A DNA stretch of 64,000 nucleotides from Hibiscus mutabilis (Eukaryota > Streptophyta > Magnoliopsida > Malvales > Malvaceae). The stretch spans positions 56,525,680 to 56,589,679 of the forward strand of contig CM033721.1 in NCBI GenBank assembly GCA_019671005.1, read 5' to 3'. Below the pieces are notes generated by a model that worked only from the letters and a program-made list of their open reading frames with translations, was not told the DNA's origin and ran no database searches. Shown here piece after piece: positions 22,698 to 35,216 of the stretch. Position 1 is the first letter of the stretch. Each line of letters begins with the position of its first letter. Both the position numbers and the translations under genes were made by a program.

Positions 22698-25215
22698 GTT
22701 TTTACCCTATCCTTGAAAGAATTGGACAGTTTTGAATGCTTGTATATATGTAATTAAATTGTGGTAACATTTTAAGAATTTGAGTCATACTAGTATTTTC
22801 ATTGATTGTTTTGTAAGCTTTGGATTTAAGGGACTATATTGTGAAAACAAGGAAATTTTTAGACTGATTTACTAGGGAAAAATATAATGAAATTGTGTTT
22901 CAAAATAGGGGAATGCCTTATGTTGAAAATATGGATTGTTTTGAATGCTTATGAATGTTATGGATTGTTATAAGCATATATAATTGGATGTTTATGAATC
23001 TAGGGAAGTTCTGGACAATTGTGAGGGTGAGTGGACTGTTTGAACGTATGAAAACATGTCAATGACTGTTTTGATACACCTAAGTGTGTATGATAAATGA
23101 GTGAACTGTTTCGATATGCAAACATGTAACTAAGGTATAATTGCCCTGTTTTGTGCATATTCAAGCAATGGTGGACTGTTTTGTACTCATGTGTGTGATG
23201 CATGTGTAATTAAGGAATTTTTGGGCACTTGAAATATATATAGATTGATTTGTGTTATATAATCATATACATGAGAAGTGGAGATATGAAAAAAGTACAT
23301 GGAATTGTTTTGCACATGTATGAGTATACATATGAGTTTGAACTATTTTTTTATATCTAAGAGCCTTCAAATGGACTGTTGTGAGAATTTATAAGTGGAT
23401 ACATGCATATTAGGGGTTGTTTTGCATTAAAATGAATAATAGTGTATTGTTTTAGTGCATATAAGAATGTATACAAGTTTGTGGACTATTTTGAATATAC
23501 AAAAGCATGGTAGAGACTATTTTGTGAATGCATAAGTGACTACATGTATTTTAGGACTGTTTTTGAGTAATTAAAGATACTATAGACTGGTTTTGTGAAT
23601 AAATGGTTGTGTTTATATGTTAGGGATTGTTTTTGAGTAGTTAAAAATGATATGGACCATTTTGAGTAAAAGTAAATGTGCATATGAGAAATTGAATAGT
23701 TATTAAGGGTTGTTCTATTGTATGAATATAATTTTATGATATTAGACCAATGAGGACTAAATACGAAAGTGGATCAAGTAGTGGAAAGATGAAAGGGGAC
23801 CGTGATTCGTGATCAAAACTAGCTCGGAACGAACTATGAGTGTAGTTTAAAGTCTTGGGATAGGCTAGTAACCTTCTTGAGCATTTCTTGTTGTTTAATT
23901 ACATTATTATGTCTTAAAACATGCTATGCACAAATGAGCTTGGAACTGAGGTATGTATTTGAATGTTTGCTATGATATGATATGTAACACTTGATCTATT
24001 GATATGCTCATAAGATGACCTAAATGGTTCAAGTATAATTTCTTATAAAGAAACCTTGCTATGTTGTCTTTTGACTAAGAAATAAGTATAATTTGAGAAC
24101 CATATATGAATTATGTATGTGTTTGACATGGTAAGATACAAGTCTTGTTGTGATTTTATGATCTTGAAACAATGCTCATCCTTGAGATAAATAAGTCATG
24201 TTATTTGAATACCTTGTTCGTGATAAGCTTTATGTGAATTTGTAAAATATGATTACAATGGAAGACTATATATGGTTCACATGTGACAGCAATCTTTGTT
24301 ATGATGTTTTTCGAATAAGAAAAATGATACAATGAGAAATTCACATAAGGTGAATACATGCCTAATATGAAAAAGGCAATATGCTTGTGGATATGATATC
24401 CTGATAAGGAGCTATGCTCACTCTGTTCTAATAAGATATAATAAATGTGAAAGCCTTGGTTTTGAGTCAGTCGTAGGTATAGTTGGCATGCCATAGAATC
24501 CATAGAGCTCGTGTTTGGGGTGGACTACGGTCCTTATTTGGCGACAGTAGGAGGGAATTATTGTGGTCACTTGGCTACATTAAGAGGGATTGACTGGTAC
24601 CTTGGGTACCTTTTGATTGGCGATAGTTGGTTGGGGATTCGTGTACCTAGGCTACTTGATTCACAAGGCTATGTTAATGACAAACAATGAAATTTGCAAG
24701 TTCTAACTAATAAACTATCTTAATAACTTATGGGACAAATATTACATGCCTTTGCTATGTTATGTTTGATGCCTTATGTGCCTAATAACTCATGAATATG
24801 ATATGTTATGTTAATGTCTTAAATGACAAGAAACTCATGATTATAATAAGCCATGTTGATATATTAATTTTCAAGACTCTCATGGTACGATATACTATGT
24901 TGATAACTTAAGTGTCGAGTAACCTATGTGTAAATAGGCTATATTAAAAAGGAACCGAGAAAGTTCATAAGTTAAATCAATGGATTATTGTAACGTCTTG
25001 CATAGCAAGTAATATATTTCCTATTGATTATTGGGTACCTATTTAGGTGAATAGGTTTGATAAATTGAATGCTTATGTGTGTATATGATCTAATTGAACA
25101 CTCTTGTGTATATATTTATGAAAAATGCTTTGCTTATGTACCTGCATGTGTGTGTGTATACATGCATTGCTCGAATATCTTAACACATATATGATTTGTA
25201 TAAACAATCATGTTT

Positions 25216-25495
25216 GGACTGTTTTGAACATATATAAATATGCTTTTGAATTGTGGACTATTTGATATGTAAACAAGTATATTTGGGACTGTTTTGAACA
25301 TATATAAATATGCTTTTGAATTGTGGACTGTTTGATATGTAAACAAGTATATTTGGGACTGTTTTGGACATATATAAATATGCTTTTGAATTGTGGACTA
25401 TTTGATATGTGAACAAGTATATTTGGGACTGTTTTGGACATATATAAATATGCTTTTGAATCATGGATTGTTTGATATGTAAACAACTATAATTC
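25216..25495. repeat. Four tandem copies of a 70-base unit
   Basis: GGACTGTTTTG starts at about 25216, 25286, 25356 and 25426, each followed by catatataaatatgcttttg, a nearly exact 70-base period. A degenerate fifth copy starts near 25496. The overlapping minus-strand ORFs at 25134-25512 are products of the repeat. The phrase tggactgttttg is also scattered singly through 23030-25660. Confidence 0.9.
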
Positions 25496-28190
25496 AGGCT
25501 GATTTGGAACATGTAAAATTATATATACATGAATAGTAGGCTGTTCTGAATAAATTCAAGCATGATGTGGATCGTTTTGAATGAATAATTGTATATACAT
25601 GAATTAAGGATTATTTGAGATAAGTATATATTTATATAAATATATTTTGGTCTGTTTTTGTATATATAAGTGTATACTCGTGAATTAATGGCACTGTGGA
25701 TGTTTTAAAAAAAAGTACAAGGGAAATTGAGTGTTTAAATCACAAGATTATGATAAAAGAAGCCAAGAAAGTTTATAAGTTAACTAATGAATCATGCTAA
25801 TGTCTAGCATTGTAAGTAATGTTTTTTAGTATCCAAATGTGTGAATAGATGTGCTAGTTTGAATATTCATATGTGTGTGTATATATATATTGTGTGTTGT
25901 ATTCGTACATCCTTGTGGAAATGTGAAAATGACATGCTTAAAAATCCACGTGTATATGTACATGTTATGCTCTACCCGAATATCCATGTGTATATGTATG
26001 AGCTTGCATAGTTCGAATCACCCATGTTTAAGTGTGATTACTTGGTTGAATGTCTTGCCCTTGAATGGATAATTTCTTGTCCAAGCTTAAAATATATGTA
26101 CTTGATTCATTAATCTAGGTGAAAGTATGGATTATTGTTCTATACTTTTGATACCCGAAGCTATCTCACTAAGTATTCATGCTTATTCATCATTTCACTG
26201 TCTTTTAGGTTAAGTTCACGCTCGGTTAGCTTTTGGGCTTGGACAAGATCACAGGAAGTTGAGATTGTATGTCTTTTACTTTCCATAGAAGAACTCCTAG
26301 ATGGTGGCACATAATCGTTGGTTACGCATAATGCATTTAGTTAATTCTTTGATCTCACATATGTATAAGTTAGTAAGTAGCGATCTCTATTTGTAATGGC
26401 CTATTATGCTTCTTGGTTATTTGTTGGCTAAGTTCTGTTTAATATGGTATTTGTATAGTTACTTGTCAACTAAGCCATGCTAGAGTTATATTTAAAAATG
26501 TCTGCATGTTGATTAAGTTATGTTAGATATTGCGTTTGAATGAGTAAAATTATGAATGAATGGAGAAACCTATATGGATCGATTAAGATTAAATGTTATA
26601 ATCAAAGTGCTTTTTATGCTATGAGAAGGTTGGTTAATTAGTTATGTGCATAGGAATCAACTATACTTTTCAGACCATCTTGAAAGATTGGTCCCTAGGT
26701 GGTCGTTGTTTGCTTGTTTTGCTAGTATCTTGCCATGTATGACTTGATTGGTTCAATTAATGAATAAATGCAAAGTCTTAAGGTTTAAAAGCCTCGATTT
26801 TTTTATACTTGCAAAATAATGATGATTCTAATAAACTAAAATTAATTCTATGGGATTAGATAATAGTTGTTTTAACCTTAAGGTAATGACCTATGAATCT
26901 TTGATGCTTTTATGTACTAGTTCAAGAGACGGTATTGGTACAACAAAGATGTAGTTAATAGCTAAGGGTTTTAAGATATCTCACTAATGAATGATCTGGT
27001 GTAAGTCAGTTGGCCTAATTTGTAATGAACCTTAAAGGATTAAGATCGAAGTCTATACTACATTTGTAAAGAGTGGTGAAATCTTTTAATAGTAAACGAT
27101 TTTGAATACTTGCGTTATGAAAAGTCTTAATTCGTTACTTGATGAACACGTTACGTACTAGAATCTTATAAGGTTACTCGAGTTAAATCAGTTTTTGATA
27201 TTGCCTAAAGGTAAAGCAAACAATTTTACTCTAAACTTTTATAGAGTATGATTATGAATTCCTTTATCTGTTTGTTTCTTTTTGATAACATCGGTTTGTT
27301 TATTCTGGGTTGCTTGTTATGTGTCTTGAGTTGTTAAATTTTGCTCTCGTCTCTTCCAATGTTCAATCTTGTAGCTTACAAGTACATAAGCTATCTCTTG
27401 TGTATGTTTCGAAACACTTTCTAATTCGGTTTACTTCTAAGCCGAGTTAGGGGTGTTACAATCAATCTATTCGAAAATTAAACATACCAAGTCTTCAATT
27501 CCATGACATGTAAAAGAAGGGCTAAACATTTATAATCTTAATTTTATTAAGAGCATGAAATTTCATTAATCTGATGAATCAATGATCTATTATCAAACAA
27601 CCATCACCAAGATATCAAAATCAATGAAATAATATTCAAAATGATCATTTAAAGACACCTTTACAAACCATAAAATGTACATAATGCATTGCAACTAATA
27701 CAAATTACTAATTATTATGTTTTTATACATCTACAGTGCAACCATCTAAAGATTTTAACTAAGAAAGCAATAACGATACACGTGAGCTTAAGGGAGTGAC
27801 TTGCAACCTTCTTGCATGATAGATTAGTAGTTAATCATATAACCTGCAAATGCATGATAATGAATGCATTAGGCTTACTTAGCCTAAGTGAGGTAGTGAC
27901 CATGTATTAACATCGAATACTTTAATGGTAATGCATACTGAAACCAATGTAAGCAAAGTAAATATGGCATCAATACATATACATCATAGCTAGTATAGCA
28001 TAGGTCAATCTTATTCATCGAAATCATATCATAAATGTATTTTCTTTTATGGAGGCTTAAATAGAGCCCAAGTGTTTTCATAGCTTGCATAATGAATACA
28101 TTGCTTTTATTTTCGTACCTTGCTCTTACTAACTTATCAAAGTCTTATCAAAGATATTTCCGAGTTCTTGTTAAAGTTCATATATGATTT

Positions 28191-28815
28191 TGTTGGGAAA
28201 AAGGGTTAAATTCGAAATAATTTAATATTAAACGGGAAAAAGAAAATTAGAAATTGTATGAATTCAAATAATATTCGAAATAACATAAAAGAAGTTCGAA
28301 ATAACTAAAAATATGGTTGTTGAGGCCGGCACGAACACAATTTCCTTAAGATAGATTTGACCGCTCTTCGGTGCTAGAGTTCTTCGGTCGTTAGTCTCCC
28401 AGGATACAACATCGGATGACTATCTTCAGCAGCACCACTGAGAAATCACGAACGTACTGGAGCCTTTGACTATCACCAGAAAAACTATGCAGGTTTTGGG
28501 AGAGAAAACGTTTTGAATTGTGTAAAACCTAGAAGGTTTATTAGCTATTTATAGGGGTAGGAGTTTCATCGGAAATAAAACTTGTGAATTATCTGAATTT
28601 TATTTAAAAATAAAATTCATTTATCAAATAGCATTATCACAATAATATTTGAATTAAAAGATAATATCTTATCAAATATTTATCCTTTTAATTCTAAAAT
28701 ATTCAAAAAAATAAAATTCAACTTTAAGGATAACCTCAGTCATTTATCCTTTTATTTGAGATATTAAAATGCTATATTTAAGGAAAATTATCTCGTAACG
28801 GGTTAAAATATCTAC
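28191..28815 (-). mobile_element. Minus-oriented Copia-type LTR, right boundary uncertain
   Basis: The plus strand begins TGTTGGGAAAAAGGG, the reverse complement of the ...TTTTTCCCAACA end common in plant Copia LTRs. On the minus strand CCCCTATAAATAG near 28544-28556 looks like a TATA box, so the U3 region lies to the right. A possible right terminus is ATATCTACA at 28815, but no matching target duplication is seen (left flank GATTT), so it may be truncated. Confidence 0.5.
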
Positions 28816-29080
28816 AAGCCCACGTGCATAAACTACACTTACCTGATATCCCGAAGTTAGGGGATTTACTTGAGCCTTGAATGCCTTGAAAATTATCTCG
28901 TAATGGGTTAAAATATTTATGCCTTGAATGCCCTTTCCCAATGTGCTTTATTTGAGCCTTGTACAAAATGAATATAATTTAAGCATAACGATTCAAGTAA
29001 ACAGAGATCAGGATGACACCATGTCATCCCGAATGCATAAACTACACTTACCTGATATCCCGAAGTTAGGGGATTTACTA
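28787..29080. repeat. Interspersed direct duplications
   Basis: A phrase of about 43 bases containing acacttacctgatatcccg occurs at about 28827-28868 and 29037-29079. A second phrase containing aattatctcgtaaygggtt occurs at 28787 and 28888. Between the copies lies a short tract with ttgagccttg repeated. This looks like local template switching or two overlapping tandem duplications. Confidence 0.8.
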
Positions 29081-30694
29081 AACCACAATTCCTACTTGCT
29101 CTTAACCAATTTCTCCAATCTAGAACCTTGCTTCACCAATGCATTTCTTGGTGTAACGATACATTACAAAAAGAAACAATGCATTATAAACTATTCCAAC
29201 CATTACATTCAATAGACCAACAACAACAAAACAATTCATTCAACTAAATACTTGCTAAATATTTATAGAGTTACAACTAAGACTTACTTCTTAAATCGTT
29301 TAAACTATCAAAACAGCCCCTAAACAAATAAACAACCTCAATCTTGTCTTATAACTACCAAAAATAGAACACTACCTCAAAATTGTTAAATTATTAAGGC
29401 ACAATACTATCCTACTACGACCAAAATAGTCTCTTTCAAAATTTAACAGCAAAATCATTTGCATCATAGAGCTTCCTAGTTCAATCCATTTAATCCATTA
29501 ACATGGCAGCTAAGCAAGGTAATCCATTTCATATTCATTTCACGTTATTACAGCCTCCACTCTATGCTTCTTCTATTTTAATAAACTAGATCATAAATCT
29601 ATCATACATGTAAGTTTACCATTAGTTTCAAAACTATACAACATTAGCATAACAAAGTATTTTCCAGGATTACAAATTCAAATTTCATATACATTCCTTC
29701 ATGCTTTCAATGACATTGCAAGTCACCTAAAGTGCTGCTGCCAGGTAGACTGCGCATTACTCGATTAAGAATTCGTATCTTCCATTCCATATGTCAAAAT
29801 TTCAAACTATTTACACCTTTACAAAGCTGACTTAAGTACCTTTCTAAACATATATGTCTTGCATTTTTACACCTTATGAATTAATACGAAATTCATTTTA
29901 AAGATACGCTCAGTTCTGACACCGGACAGATTGCACTATCCTTAAAGAACCATAACATCATCTTCTACTCTTAAATTTCTAGCATAAAAAGACTTAATAT
30001 AACTTTAATAATCACTACCAATTTCTTAAAATCAATATAACTATCATAATCCTATAATTAGATCAAATTCCACCTTATAACCTTAGTGAGTTTCGACAAC
30101 AACACAACCAATTAATCCTTTTTATTCATTGATATCTATCTTCACAAACCATTTTGTTTTCATGCTTTGATCAATAATAAAAATCTTACTTTACCATTGT
30201 AGAAATGTCAGAATCAAAGGCACATACAAATGGAAACATTGCAGCATGAAATCACAACTTAAACCATGCTTACAAAATAGCAAAACAGATTCTTAACAAG
30301 CCATTAACTAAAGCTCTATTATATTCAATTAACAAGCCTATATCATCCAACACTCAAGGTTTCAAGGACATATCTAACTCATAAGCTAAATTTTACCTTC
30401 TATTTTAATCTTCAAGCACCAAAATTTGAGAGATTAACTCTCCATATCAACGTTTCCAACTCAACCCACAAGCAGCTCCCATGGAGGCTTTCTGCTGAAG
30501 AAGGAAGAAGAAAACACTTTTGCATTAAGCTTTCCCTTTCCTCTATTGACTAACCAGCCTTTACCCCTTAATTTCTTTATTTTTATTTTTATTTTTAATT
30601 TCCAAATTTAAGATTATTCATCATCAAACCATCTTACATGTAAGACAACTCAGCCACGTCCTCTAACTTTTAGCATTTCACCATGCATTCTTAT

Positions 30695-32299
30695 TGTTGG
30701 GTCACGTCGGTACACCACATGGCGCAACGAAAAAATTATCCAGCGATTACCACCAGAGATCCATGTACGAGGAACAAATCGGGGTGAATAAAGGTGAAGA
30801 ATTACTTGTTTAAAACCTAGAATTCTAAATTTGGAGAAGATAGATATTAAATCACGATTTCACGATGTCGATTCCTAAGCCGTGACGATAACGCTCTGAC
30901 CTCTACGTAGTTCACCCAATTGAAACGAGCATATAAAACTCTCTAAACTATTTAGAGGGCTTTTCCAATAGCATTAATGACTGCTAGATCTCTCATGCCT
31001 TTATATAGCCTTTGTAATCCTAATTCAACTCAGATTCGAATTTCAATATATATTAAATATATATAATCCCAATTTAACTTTAATTAGGATTTTAATATAT
31101 ATATTAAATATATGTATAATCCCAATTCAATTTTAATTATGATTTCAATATATATATTAAATAAATAATCTCAATTCAACTTAATTAGGATTTCAATATA
31201 TATATTAAATATATATAATCCCAATTCAACTTAATTAGGATTTCAATATATATTGATTTAAATCGAATTATATTATTTATATATTAAAAGAGTCATAATT
31301 ATAATAATTATTTTTCTTTTAATATTTACCCAATAGTTAAATTATATATATCAAATATATATATATATATACATGCTCGTTTCAACCGTGGGTGTGACCT
31401 AGTAGGTTCATGTAACGATAGTAGTAAATATTAGAACATTTCTAATATTACAAACTATGAGTGACATCTAGCAATATGTCATTGTCACCTGAGTTACAAG
31501 AAATCATAATTCGACATAACCTATTTCGTGATTAACTCTTTTTCATGTATTACATCCTTTTGTCCTTTATATCTAGATTGGACACAAGTCATCGAACAGT
31601 CACACTTGTATAGTTCATATAATATTTCTTGATATCTTGAGTAGACTATTATAAACGAATAACTATGATATCTCATATCAACTTATTCGAGCATGCCCAT
31701 GCATTTCTAGTCTCACTAAATCAAGTGGCCTACGATATTACTCTTATTATGTAGGAGGACAAATCCTATCTTGATCAACCATATCCCACTACATAGATTG
31801 TTACATATCCAATATCAGTCTTTATAGTGTAGTCAGTTACAACACACGTTTGACTGTATCAAAATATGCCACTCACGATGTTGAAATAATGATGATCTCA
31901 AGTCTGAGAATCATACATGTAGTTATTACTATGAGCAATGTTGTGACTGTCACATAATAATCCAAGAAACATGCTCATAGCGGGTCAGTCCAGTATGTTG
32001 TTCTCTAACACATATTTATGTATTGATTTTGACATCTCCATGTCAATGACAACACTGTGTCATCAATCAACTACATATTAGTCTTAATGCATTATTTTTC
32101 TCCATTCTCACAATAATACTCGAATAAGGACATTTAAGAATAACCATATTATTCTAAGGACTTTATTATAATTTAGTTTATTTATGCACGCAGAATTGTA
32201 ACTGAAAATAATAATGGCAATGCCTCTTTATGAATAAACAAGGTAAAACAAATGTTATTTACAATCATCTTATGATTGGTCTTTAGGCATACTATAACA
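30695..32299 (-). mobile_element. Solo LTR of a Copia-type element
   Basis: Plus-strand ends are TGTTGGGTCACG (30695) and ACTATAACA (32299). CTTAT at 30690-30694 is repeated exactly at 32300-32304. Read on the minus strand the LTR begins TGTTATAGTATGCC, and a TATA-like GGCTATATAAAGG lies at about 30998-31010, fixing its orientation. The part containing tgaacctactaggtcaca on the minus strand (about 31386-31410) is, as I recall, a conserved phrase of a widespread angiosperm LTR family. 1,605 bases, no coding. Confidence 0.9.
31030..31262. repeat. Tandem repeats inside the solo LTR
   Basis: About four units of 50-60 bases, each with aatatatattaaatatat, taatcccaattcaa and taattaggattt. AT-rich; it lies just beyond the TATA-like box in the U3 direction. 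Confidence 0.8.
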
Positions 32300-32468
32300 C
32301 TTATTGCTTAATCCCTTGTTCAAAATGGTCGCTCAAAATAAGACCTCAAACTTGGCATTTTAACATTAAGATCCTATTAGTAATTATAAGACTTTAATTC
32401 CATAGAAGACAAAATGACTTCCAATCAATTTACTTTATAACTTTTAAACCGAACTTAGGGGTGTCATA

Positions 32469-33500
32469 GGCCGAGTATCTAATAAGATAGCAATGCTCAT
32501 GCTCAATGCCTTGGCTTTACGAGCGATTTTCAAATCTTGACATAGTCAAAAAAATTAATGAAATGAAATCTTGAGGAGGTTGAAAAAAGGAAAAGCTGAT
32601 AAAATAGTGGCTAGTTGCAATAAAAAATGCACACATGCACTCGTAGAATTCTAATCTTAGAAAGATATTTTTGCACTCCCTTGGTTAAGAAAGCCTAAGA
32701 AGCTTGAACACATTTTTGAATGGAGAAGAATGATGAGAACTGAAAAGAAGTTGTTTTCAACTTGATCTTGTAATGCAATAATCATAAGGATGAACTGAGC
32801 GGTCTAAGAGAAATTTCACAACTTCGAAATAACGCCGCAACATTCAAAGTCTTCAGAGACTTAAGCTATGCTTAAAATGATCACTGGAAGGTTAAGTTAG
32901 AGACATTCATGCACTTGATATCTAGGGCATCCTATTTTCTTTTTTTAAACAATTATCTTGGTTTTAAAGACATCTTTCATTGAAATAACACATGATAAGT
33001 AAACTATGCCTCGGATTGGGGCAGTTCGCGTTGGCCAAGGATTTAAGGCCCTCAACGTTAATAGGCACAAGAGGAAGCGAAGAAGATGTCAGTATAATTT
33101 GAAGACGTTCAAGGTAGAAATAAGCTTTGTTGTAAGAATTTACATGCAAGAGCTTCAAGGTGCCCTGTAGGGGCGAGAATTTGAGAACTCACAAGAAACG
33201 CTGAAGGTGCTTGATATTATTTTAAGAAATGCCTTAATGGCAAAGCAGATTATTTTGAAAAACATCTAGATCAAATGTACAAAGATTAGATGATTTCTAT
33301 GAAACAAAGAGATACAAAGAATGAAACAGCATAGCAAGGTTGTGTATCTGAGTTGAACGAGCAAATGTGCACGGAAGTAAAAAGAAAAAAACCCAAAAGA
33401 AAAAACCAAAAAACAGAGAAAAATTTAAAAACGAAAACGAAAAGAAAAAGTGAAAAAGGAAAATGCATGCATTCACATACTAGGCATCCCTATATGCATA
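32469..33500. other. Stretch without recognisable genes
   Basis: Short ORFs only, none resembling a known protein. A purine-rich tract (AAAGAAAAAAACC type) lies near 33380-33460. Nothing else stands out. Confidence 0.5.
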
Positions 33501-33502
33501 AC

Positions 33503-34029
33503 TAGGGTTGTTCATTGTCGGATATCAGATCGGATCCGTTTTTTTTTTTGATATTCGGGTTTTTAGATTGATGATATAATGATCCGTATTCGATCCAAAA
33601 AAATTAGATATCCGTATATTCGAATCGGATATTCGGATATCCAATTATCTGAAAATATAATTTGATTTAACTATTTTTTCGAATTTGAATGTCGTATTTA
33701 TAAAATTTTCAAAATTTTGAATATAACAAACAATAAATTGCTAAATATAACAAGATTCTCATATATGAAATTTTTGATTTTTTTATTTTCGAATATAACA
33801 AGCACCAAATTGTTAAATATAACAAGATTAATATTCATGAAATTTTGAACTTTCGAATCTTCGGATAATCCGAAACTTGAAATATTGCGATCCGTATCTA
33901 ATCCAGAAAATTTAAAATCGAATCAGATGTTCGGTCTAAAAAAATTAGATCGGATATCTAAATTTTTAGATCGGGTCAATGGATAATCGGATTGGATCGA
34001 TCGGATCGGATATTTTTGAACACTCCTAG
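33503..34029. mobile_element. hAT-like MITE rich in GGATCGGAT
   Basis: The left end CTAGGGTTGTTCA and right end TGAACACTCCTAG are imperfect inverted repeats. CATAA occurs just outside both ends, a possible eroded target duplication. The interior repeats ATCGGAT and GATATTCGG-type words in both orientations. This fits non-autonomous hAT elements with gggtgttca ends; there is no coding. Confidence 0.65.
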
Positions 34030-34077
34030 CCATAAGCATTATCATTTTTGGGGGATTTTGAGTTATCCCGCGAAGAA

Positions 34078-34520
34078 GACATTAGTTGGTTACGTCTCCA
34101 TGCCGCTTCGTTTTCAAGCTGAAGGCATTAGTTGGTTATGTCCCTATGCCAAATCAAGTAGAAGGCATTAGTTGGTTATGTCCTCATGCCCTGCTATTTA
34201 AAGCGATCAGTTGACTCTTTTCCTATCGCTACCTTCTGAAGTTGACATTAGTTTGTTACATCCCCGTGTTGCTTCGTTTTCAAGCTGGAGACATTAGTTG
34301 GTTACATCCTCATGCCCCGCTTTTTAAAGTGATCAGATGACTCTATTCCTGTCACTATATTTAGATGATGGCATTCATTGGTTACATCTCCATGCCATAT
34401 CAAGCTGGAGGCATTAGTTAGTTGCGTTCCCATGCCCTGCTTTTAAAGTGACCAGTTGACTTCATTCCTTTCATTATCTTTAAATGATGGCATTAGTTGG
34501 TTACATCCCCATGCCGTCTC
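34078..34520. repeat. Minisatellite with ggcattagttggttac units
   Basis: About eight copies of ggcattagttggttacat followed by a C-rich ccatgcc phrase, spaced 40-70 bases and separated by variants of agtgatcagttgactc. It is part of the noncoding region upstream of the LTR at 35217, and no peptide is conserved across units. Confidence 0.85.
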
Positions 34521-34639
34521 GCTTTTCTCATCGTGATTGCTACATTGCTACTGGATAAAGCCACGACTTTCGGTTTGTGCATCGAATGGTAAAATCGGTG
34601 TCTTTTGTTCTTTTCTTTATCCCTGTTTCACTAGAGTGA

Positions 34640-35110
34640 GCAAAGAGGGGCAACCCGCCTATCCGTTTAGGCATAAAGAGAATGGAACCCGTCTATCCGT
34701 TCAGGCATAAAGAGAATGGAATCCGCCTATCCATTCAAGCATAAGGAGAATGGAACCCACTTATCCGTTCGGGCATAAGGAGAATGGAATCCGCCTATCC
34801 ATTGAGGCGTAAGGAGAATAAAACTCGTCTATTCGTTCAGGCATGAGAAGAATGGAACCCTGATTTTTAGCAAACTGTCTATCCATTCGGGCATGAAGAT
34901 AATGGAATCTTGCTTTTTAGCAAACCGCCTACCGTTCGGGCATGAGGAGAATAGAACCTTTATTTTTCAGCACAACACCTATCTGTTAGGGCATGGGGAG
35001 AATGAAACCTTTATTTTTTTAGCACAACACATATCCGTTCAGTCGCAAGGATAATGGAACCTTTATTTTTCAGCAACCGCCAATCCGTTCAGGCGCGGGG
35101 AGAATGGAAC
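34640..35110. repeat. Minisatellite with cctatccgttcaggcat units
   Basis: About ten units of 40-55 bases, each with cctatccgttcaggcat then aaggagaatggaacc. Both sides carry a copied phrase with gtttcac and GAGCAAAGAGGGG (34629-34660 and 35188-35213). The second copy is the polypurine tract of the LTR that follows, so the array sits between two polypurine tracts. Confidence 0.85.
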
Positions 35111-35216
35111 CTTGCTTTGATGTCCATCAACCAATTTACAGTGTGATTGACTAAAATTAGTGCCTTTTGTTCTTTGCTCTATTCATGTTTCACCAGAATG
35201 AGCAAAGAGGGGTAGT

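Larger units (their letters stand above)
18542..27460 (-). mobile_element. Minus-oriented large LTR that hosts the other insertions (right end 27460)
   Basis: The right end reads TTAGGGGTGTTACA, the reverse complement of a TGTAACACCCC start. A block at 24490-24640 is the reverse complement of 2050-2230 in the plus-oriented LTR, and the left part (near 18605 and 18690) matches the end region of that LTR inverted. Host pieces are 122-142, 6592-6659, 18542-19094 and 22703-27460; the rest is inserted later. Its left end should lie left of the window, beyond the LTR that ends at 121. The candidate TSD ATCAA (27461-27465) therefore cannot be paired here. It holds no genes. Confidence 0.65.
27461..32468 (+). 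repeat. Old degenerate plus-oriented LTR of the TGTAACACC family, with insertions
   Basis: Segments match the solo LTR at 673-4380 in order and orientation: tgcattaggcttacttagcc near 27866 matches a related phrase at 4976, and gctgctgccaggtagactgcg near 29737 matches the stretch near 3000, including the GGACAG..TTGCACT phrase (29925 versus 3190). The apparent end near 32468 reads TTAGGGGTGTCATA, an eroded terminus. It is interrupted by LTR-like insertions at 28191 and 30695. No intact gene is visible in it. Its start is not identifiable. Confidence 0.5.

Noticed and set aside
25134..25512. Three overlapping repetitive ORFs with YMFKTV-like repeats
   Set aside because: They are produced by the 70-base tandem repeat; the unit is not a multiple of three and the frames rotate.
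34078..35110. Possible CRISPR-like array of regularly spaced repeats
   Set aside because: Units are longer, diverged and lack unique spacers of constant length; this is a plant retrotransposon minisatellite with no cas genes.
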